From positions 613,501 to 677,500 of the forward strand of contig JACKOD010000003.1 in the NCBI GenBank assembly GCA_024234505.1: 64,000 bases of DNA. Direction: 5' to 3'. Below the pieces are notes generated by a model. The model did not search any database. It saw only the letters and a program-made list of their open reading frames with translations, and was not told where the DNA came from. Both the position numbers and the translations under genes were made by a program. Positions 41,889 to 51,556 of this stretch are shown here, piece after piece; the first letter of the stretch is position 1; each line of letters starts with the position of its first letter. Origin of the DNA: Hahellaceae bacterium (GTDB lineage: Bacteria > Pseudomonadota > Gammaproteobacteria > Pseudomonadales > Oleiphilaceae).

Positions 41889-42761
41889 CTACTCGTGTTT
41901 TGTGGGTATGGTGTTGTTTAATTTGAGGGGAAGTACATTTATTGCAGAATTGTATCCGGCATCAAACAGACTTTCCTTATCGGCCTGGGTTAGTTTGAAG
42001 TCAACCGGAGAGATATCTCCCGTGTCGATCAGAAGCGTTCGATGCCAGAAATCGTTACTGACATATTCGCGCGAAATTGTGTTCATAAAAGTTCTTATGA
42101 GCATGGTGATATAGGATTTTAGGGGGATAATACTGGTTTCCGCGTTCTTCCGTTCTCCATTGCTTCGAAGTCTGAAGCATATGACGGGTGTGCCATCTTC
42201 CGCCCAATCTCGATGCAAGGCATCTTCAGACAAAATACTGCCGTCCACCATAATGAGTTTATTGAATTCCTGAAAGCTGAATAGCAGGGGAATGGACATG
42301 GAAAAGCGAACTGCTTTCGAAACCTTCATATCAGGGGTTCGAGTTTTGCTGAAAATGACGGGGCCTCCCTTGGAGACATCCGTAGCAACGATACTCAGAT
42401 TCTTGGTCAGTTCAGAAAATGTCACCCCACCTAGCAAAGTGTCTATCCATTTTTCGAAGGTATCACCGTTACTGAGCCCTCCGGACCGCAACAGTGTAAT
42501 TAATGAATTGCCTTTGAATTTGGCAAAGTCTGTGTGTATCGCCAATGATTTCATTTCATTAACGGAGAATCCTGCTGCAAACAGGGATGCCACGATACTC
42601 CCGCCACTTACTCCCACTAGATGGTCAAATTCAACGGTGAGCTCTTCCAGTGCCTTGAGGATGCCAATGTGTGCTGGTAGCCGTGTACCTCCGCCTGCAA
42701 ACACCGGTACTATTTTTAGGGCACTTGATGGGGCTGCGCTTGCGGTAATGATGCTGTTCAC
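41889..42761 (-). CDS. Patatin-like phospholipase/acyl hydrolase
   Basis: A 290-residue patatin-fold hydrolase with a Ser-Asp dyad. The oxyanion loop is FAGGGTRLPAH (GGGxR), the nucleophile is in GVSGGSI, and the catalytic Asp is in MVDGSILSED (DGS in place of the common DGG). No clear signal peptide is visible; it is probably cytoplasmic or exported by another route. It stands between prsT and the exosortase-associated decarboxylase/ligase pair, on the same strand but after a hairpin (42781-42811). A lipid-linked substrate of the exopolysaccharide pathway is possible but unproven. Confidence 0.87.
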   Translation of the reverse strand: MNSIITASAAPSSALKIVPVFAGGGTRLPAHIGILKALEELTVEFDHLVGVSGGSIVASLFAAGFSVNEMKSLAIHTDFAKFKGNSLITLLRSGGLSNGDTFEKWIDTLLGGVTFSELTKNLSIVATDVSKGGPVIFSKTRTPDMKVSKAVRFSMSIPLLFSFQEFNKLIMVDGSILSEDALHRDWAEDGTPVICFRLRSNGERKNAETSIIPLKSYITMLIRTFMNTISREYVSNDFWHRTLLIDTGDISPVDFKLTQADKESLFDAGYNSAINVLPLKLNNTIPTKHE

Positions 42762-42773
42762 ATGTAAGCCAAC

Positions 42774-42811
42774 TTTTAAAACGAAAGTGATTAAAAAGTA
42801 ATCGCTTTCGT
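42774..42811 (-). terminator. Terminator of the ligase/decarboxylase operon
   Basis: ACGAAAGTGATT (42781-42792) pairs with AATCGCTTTCGT (42800-42811), 12 bp with one G-U pair and a 7-base loop; on the minus strand TTTTAAAA follows. It also forms part of the leader region of the patatin gene. Confidence 0.65.
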
Positions 42812-42865
42812 AATTATGGTTGGCTTATCAGGTATTTCAATGTCACCGATTACTTATTTACATAA

Positions 42866-44107
42866 TCAGAGCAAGAGTTCAACGACACCAGGCTGACTAA
42901 GAAAGCCTAAAGGGCTGGCCGTAGGACCGTAGGCTCCGGATTGGAAAATGGCTACAAGGTCTCCGATTTGAGCTTCTGGCAGTAAGTACTTGTCTGCGAG
43001 GATATCCAGTGGCGTACAAAGAGGGCCAACAATATTGGTAACTACCGATGGCGCCGTCGAGGCTTTGGTGGCCACGCAAACGGGGTAGTTTTTACGAATG
43101 ACCTGACCAAAGTTTCCGGAGTTTGCCAAGTGATGGTGAAGGCCACCATCAGTCATCCAAAAACTTTGCCCCCGGGACTCTTTGATGTCGTTAATTTTGC
43201 TAACGTATAGTCCTGACTCGCCCACCAGAAAGCGGCCTAACTCGATGACAATTTCCGTATCAGAGAATACATCCTGATAATCTCTTAGCAATTGACGCAG
43301 ATTATCCCCTATGGGGGCGAGATCCAGTGGCATCTCGCCCGGAAAGTAGGGAATACCAAACCCCCCGCCAATATTAAGTTTCAAGAGCGGCACTTCGCTG
43401 TCTTTTACCAGGCGGCGAGCGAGTTCAAATGTTTTATTGTGTGCGTCAATAATAGCGTTGCAGTTGAGGTTTTGTGATCCGGAAAAGATGTGTAGACCCA
43501 TATACTCGATAGCGCTCAAATCCATCTGACGAATGATTTCAGCAACTTTTTCCGCATCTATTCCAAATTGCTTGGGTCCTCCGGACATTTTCATGCCCGA
43601 AGATTTCAATTCGAAATCAGGATTGACCCTGATCGCCACCCGGGCTTTAACGCCTTGCGTTTTGGCGTATTCAGTAGCTCTGGATAATTCGGTTTCCGAC
43701 TCAACGTTCAGCGTGATGCCTGCATTTATCGCGGCGTGAATATCAACTTCTGACTTACCGGGTCCGGCAAAACTAATTTCAGACGGAGACATGCCACTGT
43801 TAAGTGCAACGATGAGTTCCTTCTGTGACGCGATATCCAGACCATTAACCCTGTTTGCCAAATGATTGACAACCGCCGGGTGTGGATTGGCTTTAATCGC
43901 ATAATGAAGGTGTATCCTTTCAGGAATATGTTCGCGAAACTCGGTAATTTTCGTATTAATAATACTGCGATCATAGACATAAAATGGCGTTTGTCCCGCA
44001 ATGCCTGCGATCATTCTTACGGGCAAGCCTGCGACTAATAGGTCATCGCCTTTTTTTTGATAGTAAGGCGACGGGTGATGTTGGGGCTTTTTAATTTCCA
44101 TGAACAT
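42866..44107 (-). CDS. PLP-dependent decarboxylase, exosortase A system-associated
   Basis: A 413-residue alanine-racemase-fold (group IV) decarboxylase related to LysA. The PLP-binding Lys is in HYAIKANPHP, glycine-rich phosphate loop GGGFGIPYFPGE, and the active-site stretch IVGPLCTPLDILA with a Cys. It matches the exosortase-A-associated subfamily (with HIFSGSQNL and an unusually short N terminus). Such genes always travel with an AMP-forming ligase, as here with a 16-base gap to the ligase gene; together they may load and decarboxylate an amino acid on a carrier for the exopolysaccharide. The actual substrate is unknown. ATG 44107 or 44101. Confidence 0.88.
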   Translation of the reverse strand: MFMEIKKPQHHPSPYYQKKGDDLLVAGLPVRMIAGIAGQTPFYVYDRSIINTKITEFREHIPERIHLHYAIKANPHPAVVNHLANRVNGLDIASQKELIVALNSGMSPSEISFAGPGKSEVDIHAAINAGITLNVESETELSRATEYAKTQGVKARVAIRVNPDFELKSSGMKMSGGPKQFGIDAEKVAEIIRQMDLSAIEYMGLHIFSGSQNLNCNAIIDAHNKTFELARRLVKDSEVPLLKLNIGGGFGIPYFPGEMPLDLAPIGDNLRQLLRDYQDVFSDTEIVIELGRFLVGESGLYVSKINDIKESRGQSFWMTDGGLHHHLANSGNFGQVIRKNYPVCVATKASTAPSVVTNIVGPLCTPLDILADKYLLPEAQIGDLVAIFQSGAYGPTASPLGFLSQPGVVELLL

Positions 44108-44123
44108 TCAGACCAGTGACGAG

Positions 44124-45710
44124 TTAAGATGCAAACATAGTTTGATAGGATTCCAGGAGCTCTCTCCTGTTAATCTTGCCGTTAGGATTGTGTGGCAGAC
44201 TTTCCAGAAAAATAACTTTATGCGGCACCATAAAATTGGGTAATAGCTTTTTACATGTGTTCACCACTGCAATTTCATCATCTTCCTGCACATTTTTACG
44301 AGTGGCGAATATGGTTACGGCTTGTCCGATATCGGGATGAGGCAGACCTATCGCTGCCGCTTCGATGACCCGGCCACTGGAATATACCGCTTCTTCCACT
44401 TCAGTCGGGCTGATGCGATAGCCTGAACTTTTAATCATGTCGTCCTTTCTGGCGACAAAATAAAGAAAGCCTTCTTCATCTTTATAGACCGTGTCTCCTG
44501 ACCAGACAGCCAGTTCGGTGGTGGGAATGGCTTGAATTCTGGCCGGCGTAGGCTTGAATCGTTCCTCTGTTTTCTCTGGCGAGTTCCAATAGCCAAGACT
44601 AACCAAAGGTCCACGATGAACCAGTTCACCCGGTTCGTGTGGCGCACATTCACAGCCGTCCTCGCGCACAACCATAATTTCCGCATTGGGAATAGCGCGC
44701 CCCATTGAGCCGGGTCGCTTGTCTACCTGATCCGGAGGAAGGTAAGTGGAACGGAAGGCTTCGGTTAAGCCGTACATGAGATAAGGTGAGGCATTGACGA
44801 AAATTTTTCTGAGTTGTTGGAGCGTTGCCAGTGGCATGGCGCCACCAGAGTTCGTGAAATATCTCACAGAGGCTCCGGCCTGTTCATCCCACTCCAACTT
44901 GACAAGCTGGCTCCACAAAGGGGGAACTGCGGCCAAACCCGTGATTTGATGGAGTTTAACGGCTTTGATCACATCCTGTGGCAGCAGATAATCCATAATG
45001 ATACAGCAGGCACCTACGTTAAATGAGGTGGTTAACTGGCTAAACCCGTAATCGAAACTCAGGGGGAGCAAAGCGAGTATTTTGTCGTTAGATGTGTTGC
45101 AGAGGTATTCTGAAACGCTTTCTGCGCCAACAAAAATATTTCGGTGGCTGAGCACCACGCCTTTTGGATTGCCGGTACTCCCGGAGGTATAGAATATCGC
45201 CGCAAGATCTGCGTCGGTTGCGTGTTGTCGCTTGGTATCCAGTGGGGTCTGATCGCTCATCTGTGCAGAATCGACGCTCCAGTAAACGCTCTGCATTTCC
45301 ATCGGTTGCTTTATAGGATCAACACTGACACAGGCTTTTAAGTCGGGACACCGCTTGAGCGATTCTGCAAGTTGCAGATGTCTTTGGTGGCTGGTTACCA
45401 AAAAGCGAACATTACAATCATTGAGAATATATTCAACCTGATGTGGTTTCAGAAGCGGGTTGATCGGTACAAAAACGCCGCCCGCTAGGCTGGTACCAAA
45501 TATGGCAACCACCGTTTCAAGTTGTTTTGGTAAGTAGATTCCTACGCGATCATTTTTGTTGAGACCGAGCTGTTGCAGCAGGTCTGCAAATTTTTCCAGC
45601 GCCTTTTTTAGTTCGGCATAACTAAGTTGGCTTTTTTTAAAAACAAGTGCAGTATGGTCGGGATACGTTTTTGCACTTTTATAAACCAGGTCATGGACAA
45701 AGCGGTACAT
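44124..45710 (-). CDS. AMP-forming acyl-CoA ligase, exosortase A system-associated
   Basis: A 528-residue ANL-superfamily adenylating enzyme. Core motifs are AIFYTSGSTGNPKGVVLSH (P-loop), YGLTEAFRSTY (acyl pocket), and the hinge and catalytic Lys in KDDMIKSSGYRISPTEVE plus the final NPNGKINRREL. The ATG at 45710 (MYRFVHDLVY) has AGAGGA 7 bases upstream and agrees with the family start, so the longer frame from 45752 is rejected. It is the first gene of the operon with the PLP decarboxylase. The separate acyl carrier protein gene that often accompanies this pair is not seen nearby. Confidence 0.88.
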   Translation of the reverse strand: MYRFVHDLVYKSAKTYPDHTALVFKKSQLSYAELKKALEKFADLLQQLGLNKNDRVGIYLPKQLETVVAIFGTSLAGGVFVPINPLLKPHQVEYILNDCNVRFLVTSHQRHLQLAESLKRCPDLKACVSVDPIKQPMEMQSVYWSVDSAQMSDQTPLDTKRQHATDADLAAIFYTSGSTGNPKGVVLSHRNIFVGAESVSEYLCNTSNDKILALLPLSFDYGFSQLTTSFNVGACCIIMDYLLPQDVIKAVKLHQITGLAAVPPLWSQLVKLEWDEQAGASVRYFTNSGGAMPLATLQQLRKIFVNASPYLMYGLTEAFRSTYLPPDQVDKRPGSMGRAIPNAEIMVVREDGCECAPHEPGELVHRGPLVSLGYWNSPEKTEERFKPTPARIQAIPTTELAVWSGDTVYKDEEGFLYFVARKDDMIKSSGYRISPTEVEEAVYSSGRVIEAAAIGLPHPDIGQAVTIFATRKNVQEDDEIAVVNTCKKLLPNFMVPHKVIFLESLPHNPNGKINRRELLESYQTMFAS

Positions 45711-45889
45711 CCTGTTTTCCTCTAAGGCTAGCCAGGCGGGGCTGATAGACATGCTGAAAAGCTAATCCGACGTTAAGCGGAGCGTTTCATTGGATTGGTT
45801 TCATAAATTATGGAAATATTAGACTATTAGGCTCGGACATTTACAAGAAAATGTCGTGTATTTTATGGAAAACAAAGGAGATGGACGGT

Positions 45890-46648
45890 ATGGTTGTGCG
45901 CTTTATCGGGATATTTTTGTGTGTATGCGCATTCAGTCAGGCGCACGCCGGAAGCCTTGTTGAAACGATAAAAGTCATCAAGGCTTCGATGGTGGGGGTA
46001 GGTGCGTTCGATCCGCTGGGTAAGCCTCAGGCAAGGTTATTTGGTTCCGGGTTTGCTGTTCATGACGGTCACTATATCGCGACAAACTTTCATGTCATTG
46101 ATTTGGTACTGAAACCAAAGGAGGAGTTCGTTGTTTTCTACGGAAAAGGCGCGTCTCCGGAAATTCTAAAGGTGCAGGTCGTTGCAACGGATCGTGACCA
46201 TGATCTGGCATTGTTGAAACTGACAGGCCGAACTTTGCCGTCCTTAACCTTGTCGGCCGATTACACATTAAAAGAGGAGGGGACAACAATTGCGTTCACG
46301 GGTTATCCGATTGGCGCGGTGCTTGGCCTGAATCCAGTGACTCACACAGGAATAGTTTCGTCGGTCACACCTATAGCGATACCCGCACCAACCGCAAACA
46401 AGCTTTCGGTGACCTTGTTAAAACGACTCAAAAATCCTTATGAAATTTACCAGCTTGACGCGACGGCTTATCCTGGCAACAGTGGAAGCCCGGTATATCT
46501 GGCGGACACGCCTGAAGTTATCGGAATAATAAATAAAGTGTATGTAAAAGAATCCAAAGAAAACCTTTTGCGTGACCCCAGTGCGATTACCTACGCTATA
46601 CCTGCTATCTATTTAGATAACCTGATACAAGACTATATTGCTAAATAG
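45890..46648 (+). CDS. Secreted trypsin-like serine protease
   Basis: A 252-residue exported protease. The signal peptide is FIGIFLCVCAFSQAHA with cleavage after AHA. The chymotrypsin-fold triad is visible: His in ATNFHVI, Asp in DRDHDLALLKL and Ser in YPGNSGSPV. No PDZ domain follows, unlike DegP/HtrA. The ATG at 45890 is chosen because AAAGGAG lies 9 bases upstream; it touches the alternative ATG at 45881. It is transcribed away from the ligase operon. Stand-alone trypsin-like proteases of this type recur in exosortase/PEP-CTERM gene sets; the target is unknown. Confidence 0.88.
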   Translation: MVVRFIGIFLCVCAFSQAHAGSLVETIKVIKASMVGVGAFDPLGKPQARLFGSGFAVHDGHYIATNFHVIDLVLKPKEEFVVFYGKGASPEILKVQVVATDRDHDLALLKLTGRTLPSLTLSADYTLKEEGTTIAFTGYPIGAVLGLNPVTHTGIVSSVTPIAIPAPTANKLSVTLLKRLKNPYEIYQLDATAYPGNSGSPVYLADTPEVIGIINKVYVKESKENLLRDPSAITYAIPAIYLDNLIQDYIAK

Positions 46649-46684
46649 TCACGCAATACGACTGAATTAACAGATTGACGAGCT

Positions 46685-47536
46685 TTAAATAATACTTGCT
46701 GCTCCCGGGTTCAGGATTGACAGCACCTCTAAGGCTTCGAGATTGGTATATTCAATACTCTTACTTAAATCCTCCTCTTCCAGACCTTCTCTTGCTGCCA
46801 GTTTTGATACGGACTCGCTGAGTTCGCTCACTGGTTGTGCGTTTGATATCAGTGACACCAAAGCATTAGAAATATGCAGAAGTGAGGTCTCCTTGTTAAA
46901 TACATTGGTTTGCAGTGGGATATGCTGAAAACGGATAGGGATCACCAGATTGTCTGGGAGTTTCCAGGCGGTAACCAGTTCTGCCGAGCAGTCCGCGTAA
47001 TTAAAGCCTAATACCTGCCGTTGATTTTCCAGAGGATTGGCATTTTCCCGTGTCATTTTTTCAATTTCTGAGGCTTTTTCCGGTGCCACCTGTGCTACCA
47101 CCAGCTCGCCAATGTTGTGCAGCAAACCAATAATGAACAATCGTTCATGTCGTTTGGTGCCATTCATGATTCCCAGATTTCTCATCAACAGTGCACACTC
47201 TACGCTTTCATTCCAGAAACGATCGATATCAATGGTACCTTTTGCGATTTGATTGACCACATTACCAGTGCAGTTCGCTAACGCCAGATGTATCACGGCT
47301 TCAGAGCCAATAACGTTGATCGCCTGAGTTAATGTGTCGATCTGGGATGGGAAGCGATACAGCACACTATTTGATAGTTTCAGTACTCGTGCGGCTAGAG
47401 AGGGATCTAAAGAAATTATTTCTGCATAATCATTGAGAGTAGAGGAATCGCTATTTTGAAGCGATTGTAGACGCAAAAATGTATCTGGGAGTTCAAACAG
47501 ATCCTGAACTTGGCTGGCAAACGTTTTTGCATTCAT
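46685..47536 (-). CDS. HDOD-domain protein
   Basis: A 283-residue cytoplasmic signalling protein. HDOD domain (residues about 15-215): LPDTFLRLQSL, ISLDPSLAARVLKLSNS, INVIGSEAVIHLAL, and a degenerate HD region with GLLHNIGELVV. The usual metal-binding HD pair is replaced (LLHNIG), so phosphodiesterase activity is not expected. HDOD proteins act in signal transduction, often with motility or biofilm control. It lies between the trypsin-like protease (convergent) and prsR, with 360 bases of non-coding DNA before prsR. Confidence 0.87.
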   Translation of the reverse strand: MNAKTFASQVQDLFELPDTFLRLQSLQNSDSSTLNDYAEIISLDPSLAARVLKLSNSVLYRFPSQIDTLTQAINVIGSEAVIHLALANCTGNVVNQIAKGTIDIDRFWNESVECALLMRNLGIMNGTKRHERLFIIGLLHNIGELVVAQVAPEKASEIEKMTRENANPLENQRQVLGFNYADCSAELVTAWKLPDNLVIPIRFQHIPLQTNVFNKETSLLHISNALVSLISNAQPVSELSESVSKLAAREGLEEEDLSKSIEYTNLEALEVLSILNPGAASII

Positions 47537-47896
47537 AGGTTAGTCTTTGTTAAAACGAGGTATTTTCCTTGCCTGAGTAGCTTTGTTGGAGTTCCTTTCC
47601 CTAGTTAAGTTTTATCGAAATTAGAAATATAGCAAGCTGATTCGCACGCCTGACGCATTATTTTGCTAGCGGTCGCTAACGAGTCCTGCAATCAGGCCGT
47701 AGCGAGGATTGTTCTGGTTCCGATGGTTGAGCCACGCTACCAAATTGCGTCGTTAGAATGTGCGAACTACAAACTGAAGTCTTTGAATCGACTAATTAGT
47801 ATATAAATAAACGTCACAGACCTTGGTCGCAATGGCTTCAGCGTTCCTGATAAGTTAACCGATTCTGCCCCTAAAGGAACCCATCAGGCTCCATCG
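47537..47896. other. 360-bp non-coding gap containing a structured element
   Basis: Between the HDOD gene and prsR, both on the minus strand. It contains an imperfect nested palindrome at 47641-47766, listed separately. No gene, terminator with T-run or promoter was recognised elsewhere in it. Confidence 0.6.
47641..47766. repeat. Nested imperfect palindrome of 126 bp
   Basis: Complementary arms are arranged one inside another: TTCGCAC (47641-47647) with GTGCGAA (47760-47766); CTAACGA (47676-47682) with TCGTTAG (47750-47756); GCAA (47688-47691) with TTGC (47745-47748); and GTAGCG (47699-47704) with CGCTAC (47735-47740). GACGCA (47652-47657) could alternatively pair with TGCGTC (47746-47751). 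It could be a small mobile repeat (MITE/REP-like), a structured RNA, or an attC-like site. Confidence 0.55.
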
Positions 47897-49282
47897 TTAT
47901 TCTGTATCTTGCTCAACAGAATTATCCGAATGTACTTGCATTCCGTACTTATCGGTTAAGCTATAAAGGGTCGGACGGGTAATGCCAAGCAAACGGGCGG
48001 CACGAGACATATTGTTTTCTGCCTCCATAAGCGCTTGAGTGATGGCTGCTTTTTCTGCATCTTCTCGAACCTGTCTTAAATTAAGGGGGCGTTGTTCTTG
48101 CGTTGAAACATTCTGGAGCTCAAGATCAGCGGCAGAGACTTTCTTGCCGTCTGCCATAATTGTTCCGCGTTTAACTTTGTTGATCATTTCGCGAACATTG
48201 CCAGGCCAGGTATAAGACTTGATCGCTTTAACGGCGTCCTCGGAAAACGTCAGTTGTTTGCGATCCATTTGCTGAGCAAAGGACTTTAGTAGCGATTGGG
48301 CAATTACGAGCGCGTCGCCATCTCTGCTTCGTAAAGGCGGAATGTTAAGGGTGATTTCACTAATACGGTAGAATAGATCTTCCCGAAATTCGCCTTGGTC
48401 AATTAATGACCGTATATTGCGGTGAGTTGCACAAACCACACGAACATCCACTGGTATTTCTTTTACTCCGCCTACGCGCTCAACAACACGCTCCTGAAGA
48501 AACCGAAGCATTTTAGCCTGCAAAGGCATAGGCATATCGCCAATTTCGTCGAGGAACAATGTTCCGCCATCGGCAATTTCAATCTTTCCTTTCTTTAACT
48601 GAGTTGCCCCCGTAAAGGCGCCTTTTTCATAGCCAAACAACTCGCTTTCCAACAGGTTGTCGGGGATGGCAGCACAGTTAATTGCAGAGAAGCTTTTGTT
48701 TCTTCGCCCACTTAAGTTGTGAATTGCGCGGGCGAGAACCTCTTTGCCTGTGCCGGTTTCACCTAATAACAACGTTGTTACATCAGCAGAGGATATCTTT
48801 TCAATTGTGCGGCAAATCTCCTGCATTTGCGGACTGCTTGCAATAATGCCGGGAAGGGTGGAGCTTGATTGCGCTTGAATGAGTTGCTGATTTTGTTGTT
48901 CCAGTTCGAAATGTCGAAATGCGCGATTAACAACAAACGCCAGGATATCGGCATCTAAAGGCTTTTGGTAGAAATCACAAGCGCCAATGGCGACGGCTTT
49001 AACAGCATTTTCCTTTTCTTCTCGCCCGGTCACTACAATTATCTTCGTTTGTGGTGCCAGTTGGAGTATATCTTCCAGTGTCCGGAATCCTTCCGTTGCC
49101 CCACCCGGATCAGGGGGAAGCCCCAGGTCGAGGGTAATTACCTGCGGCTCAACTCTGCGTAACAATGATAAGGCCGCTTCTCGATCATCAGCTGTAAAGA
49201 CTTCAATGTCTTCATCGAAACACCAACGCATTTGGCTTTGCAGTCCGGGATCATCTTCTACGATAAGTAATTTCTTTTTCAC
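47897..49282 (-). CDS. prsR: PrsR, sigma-54-dependent response regulator of the PEP-CTERM system
   Basis: A 461-residue NtrC-type activator. Receiver domain (1-125) with phospho-acceptor Asp in ITLDLGLPPDPGGATEG, a sequence typical of PrsR, and switch Lys in YQKPLDADI. AAA+ domain with Walker A GETGTGKE, the sigma-54 contact loop GAFTGA, and Walker B GGTLFLDEIGDM. Fis-type helix-turn-helix at the C terminus (MSRAARLLGITRPTLYSLTDKYG). With PrsK it controls exosortase-linked exopolysaccharide and PEP-CTERM genes with RpoN. It lies 142 bases downstream of prsK on the same strand. Confidence 0.92.
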   Translation of the reverse strand: MKKKLLIVEDDPGLQSQMRWCFDEDIEVFTADDREAALSLLRRVEPQVITLDLGLPPDPGGATEGFRTLEDILQLAPQTKIIVVTGREEKENAVKAVAIGACDFYQKPLDADILAFVVNRAFRHFELEQQNQQLIQAQSSSTLPGIIASSPQMQEICRTIEKISSADVTTLLLGETGTGKEVLARAIHNLSGRRNKSFSAINCAAIPDNLLESELFGYEKGAFTGATQLKKGKIEIADGGTLFLDEIGDMPMPLQAKMLRFLQERVVERVGGVKEIPVDVRVVCATHRNIRSLIDQGEFREDLFYRISEITLNIPPLRSRDGDALVIAQSLLKSFAQQMDRKQLTFSEDAVKAIKSYTWPGNVREMINKVKRGTIMADGKKVSAADLELQNVSTQEQRPLNLRQVREDAEKAAITQALMEAENNMSRAARLLGITRPTLYSLTDKYGMQVHSDNSVEQDTE

Positions 49283-49424
49283 TGTTAGCCTTTTCCCTAG
49301 TATTGTGTTACTTCAGATAAACTCGCGCGGATATCATAAAGTTTTTCAACAGGTTAATCTTCGTCAGAGCTAATGTAATTTAGCATAAGATCACCAGGTT
49401 GATGATTTTTTCGTTTTTTATGCA

Positions 49425-51494
49425 CTAGCTGGCGCGATCTATCAAGGGGATTTTTATACTGAAACAACTGCCTAATCCTACTTCGCTGGTAACGCTTAAG
49501 GTTCCACCTATTTTTCGAATATATTCCCGACTTTGGTAGGCGCCAATTCCCATACCGGTTAATCCTTTGGTACTCTCAAAGGGTTTAAACAGGCGATCCT
49601 TTATAAATGCTTCACTCATACCTGCACCGTTATCCTGAATAAATATGACCGCATTGTCTTTAGCTTCTTTGACAGTAACGGATATTTCCCCGGTTTTAGG
49701 CGTGGCATCCTGAGCATTCTGCACGATGTGACCGATGACACTTTTTAGCTGATTTGCATTGGCTTTGACCAGTAATGGTTTGTTCGATTTTTCCTCATGC
49801 AGTTCTGGTGCAGGCATTATTTTGGCATGTTGCGCAACCACAGAACGCAGTACATCCCAAAGGTTTAACGTTTCTGTAGCTTCATCGGTGGTTTCATTCC
49901 TGAGCTGAGCCAGCAAATGGGTCATTTTTTCAACGCTATGACCGGTGGTGTTGATCATGTCGTCGATAAATTGCGGCTTACTCTTATGTCGTTCGGCATT
50001 TTTCACCATTAGGGATAACTGTGCTACAACCGTTTTTAAGTCGTGTACTAAAAATGCGGATGTTTTATTTACGGCATCAAACTGTTTGGCTTCCGCGAGT
50101 CGGTCCTGAGAATCATTCTGTACTAAGTAGCTACAGGCCTGTCTTGATACCACTTTGATGAGATCAAAGTTTTCCCAATTTAGTTCGATGGGGGCAATGG
50201 GCTGACAAAGCATAACCAAACCGACGCAGCTTGCGCCCTGGTATAACGGGATGATTAGCCATGGATGTTCGGCGTTGGATATGACTTCCGGAATTTCCAG
50301 TAAATTGTAGGACGTCGGATCTCGAATATATTCTTTTAAATCAATGACCCAGTCTGATTCATTAAAGTACTCTATGATGTCGGCGTTACCGTCGATTTGA
50401 TTATGTTTAATCGGTGCAATGTTCAAATATCCTTTTGCAACAAAATTGCCTTCGTCATTTCTAAACCATAATACACCAGCCCGACTTTCGACCAGTTCCG
50501 CAAGAACACGGATAACTCTCACAGAAAGATCCTCATTTGCATCATTCTGCGTTAGTAGTTTTGTGCTTTTTACCCACTCGTCCCGATAGTCATATTTATA
50601 GTCAAAGAAATTCTGACTGATATAAACCATGAGGCGCGCCCTTAATTTCGAGGAGCTGAATAGGAACAACAAGACAATGAACGCTAAAAAAACAAATAGA
50701 ACCTGAAGGGCGTTACCCCAGGTTCCTCCTACATATTTAACGTAGTAGCCACCGGCCGACATGACAACCAGATAAATCCCGGCCAGTGAAATTATGCTTG
50801 AATTGAACACGACCTGCCGGGACACCTGCATTTCTATCGGCTGTTTTTTACTGTTAATTAGTGTGATGGCGATAAGCGGGGCTACCAGGGTGTTTACAAT
50901 GCCCCGGGTGTCCCAAAGGACAGGTGAGATCTCGTTTAAAAGAAGTGCATCGGCATACATAAAAAAGTCATAGCCATAAATCCCTGCCAGGGCAATGGCC
51001 AGGTATTTGATACTGGAACGACCATAGGCAAAGCTATTTCTCCAAACTTGTTCCAATAAAATCAAACAGAGTAACGCAACTAGTATTTGGCCAAGTACCA
51101 AATGATGGCCTGATATTAGATCAATATGGGTTAGCTTTTCTACAATGGGGGTGACGATCATTGCGCTGAGCAATATCATCGCCCCCATCGCGAGGCGAAA
51201 GTGAGATCTGTTGACAAGAATGTGTCGACCGCTGCCAAAGCCCAAAAGTAAAAAAAGTAATACTAGCCAGCTAATGTTTCTTGCAGTTTCTGCCGTATAT
51301 CGGAAGTAGAAGGAAGGAAATCCCGTCGCAGACTGAATGCTTTGAAGTGTCATCCAGAGGCTGGTAGTCAATGATGCCGCAATGAGGGCTTTATCTGTAT
51401 TTCGTCTAAAATAACTGCGCATTATGAACGTGGCGATTATTAAATAGACAAGTGCGCCGGTTCCATGACTGATTGCGCCAAAGTTAAGATTCAT
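49425..51494 (-). CDS. prsK: PrsK, membrane histidine kinase of the PEP-CTERM system
   Basis: A 689-residue sensor kinase. The N-terminal 300 residues contain about eight hydrophobic segments (e.g. GALVYLIIATFIM, SWLVLLFLLLGFGSG, VLFVFLAFIVLLFLF). A GAF domain follows (about 320-455, LLTQNDANEDLSVRVIRVLAE onward). The kinase core has the phospho-acceptor His in FLVHDLKTVVAQL (about residue 485) and the ATPase boxes HIVQNAQDATP, IQDNGAGMS and GMGIGAYQSREYI. This is the PrsK architecture. It precedes prsR, the cognate regulator. The signal it senses is unknown. Confidence 0.92.
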   Translation of the reverse strand: MNLNFGAISHGTGALVYLIIATFIMRSYFRRNTDKALIAASLTTSLWMTLQSIQSATGFPSFYFRYTAETARNISWLVLLFLLLGFGSGRHILVNRSHFRLAMGAMILLSAMIVTPIVEKLTHIDLISGHHLVLGQILVALLCLILLEQVWRNSFAYGRSSIKYLAIALAGIYGYDFFMYADALLLNEISPVLWDTRGIVNTLVAPLIAITLINSKKQPIEMQVSRQVVFNSSIISLAGIYLVVMSAGGYYVKYVGGTWGNALQVLFVFLAFIVLLFLFSSSKLRARLMVYISQNFFDYKYDYRDEWVKSTKLLTQNDANEDLSVRVIRVLAELVESRAGVLWFRNDEGNFVAKGYLNIAPIKHNQIDGNADIIEYFNESDWVIDLKEYIRDPTSYNLLEIPEVISNAEHPWLIIPLYQGASCVGLVMLCQPIAPIELNWENFDLIKVVSRQACSYLVQNDSQDRLAEAKQFDAVNKTSAFLVHDLKTVVAQLSLMVKNAERHKSKPQFIDDMINTTGHSVEKMTHLLAQLRNETTDEATETLNLWDVLRSVVAQHAKIMPAPELHEEKSNKPLLVKANANQLKSVIGHIVQNAQDATPKTGEISVTVKEAKDNAVIFIQDNGAGMSEAFIKDRLFKPFESTKGLTGMGIGAYQSREYIRKIGGTLSVTSEVGLGSCFSIKIPLIDRAS

Positions 51495-51556
51495 AGATAT
51501 AAAAAAGCCAAATGGTTACAACGAGAAATTCACCAGCAAAATGGCGGAGTATGATA

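Noticed and set aside
47676..47756. Integron attC site
   Set aside because: The ends CTAACGA/TCGTTAG resemble attC, but the seven-base R boxes are not met exactly, and no integrase or cassette array is visible; listed only as a palindrome.
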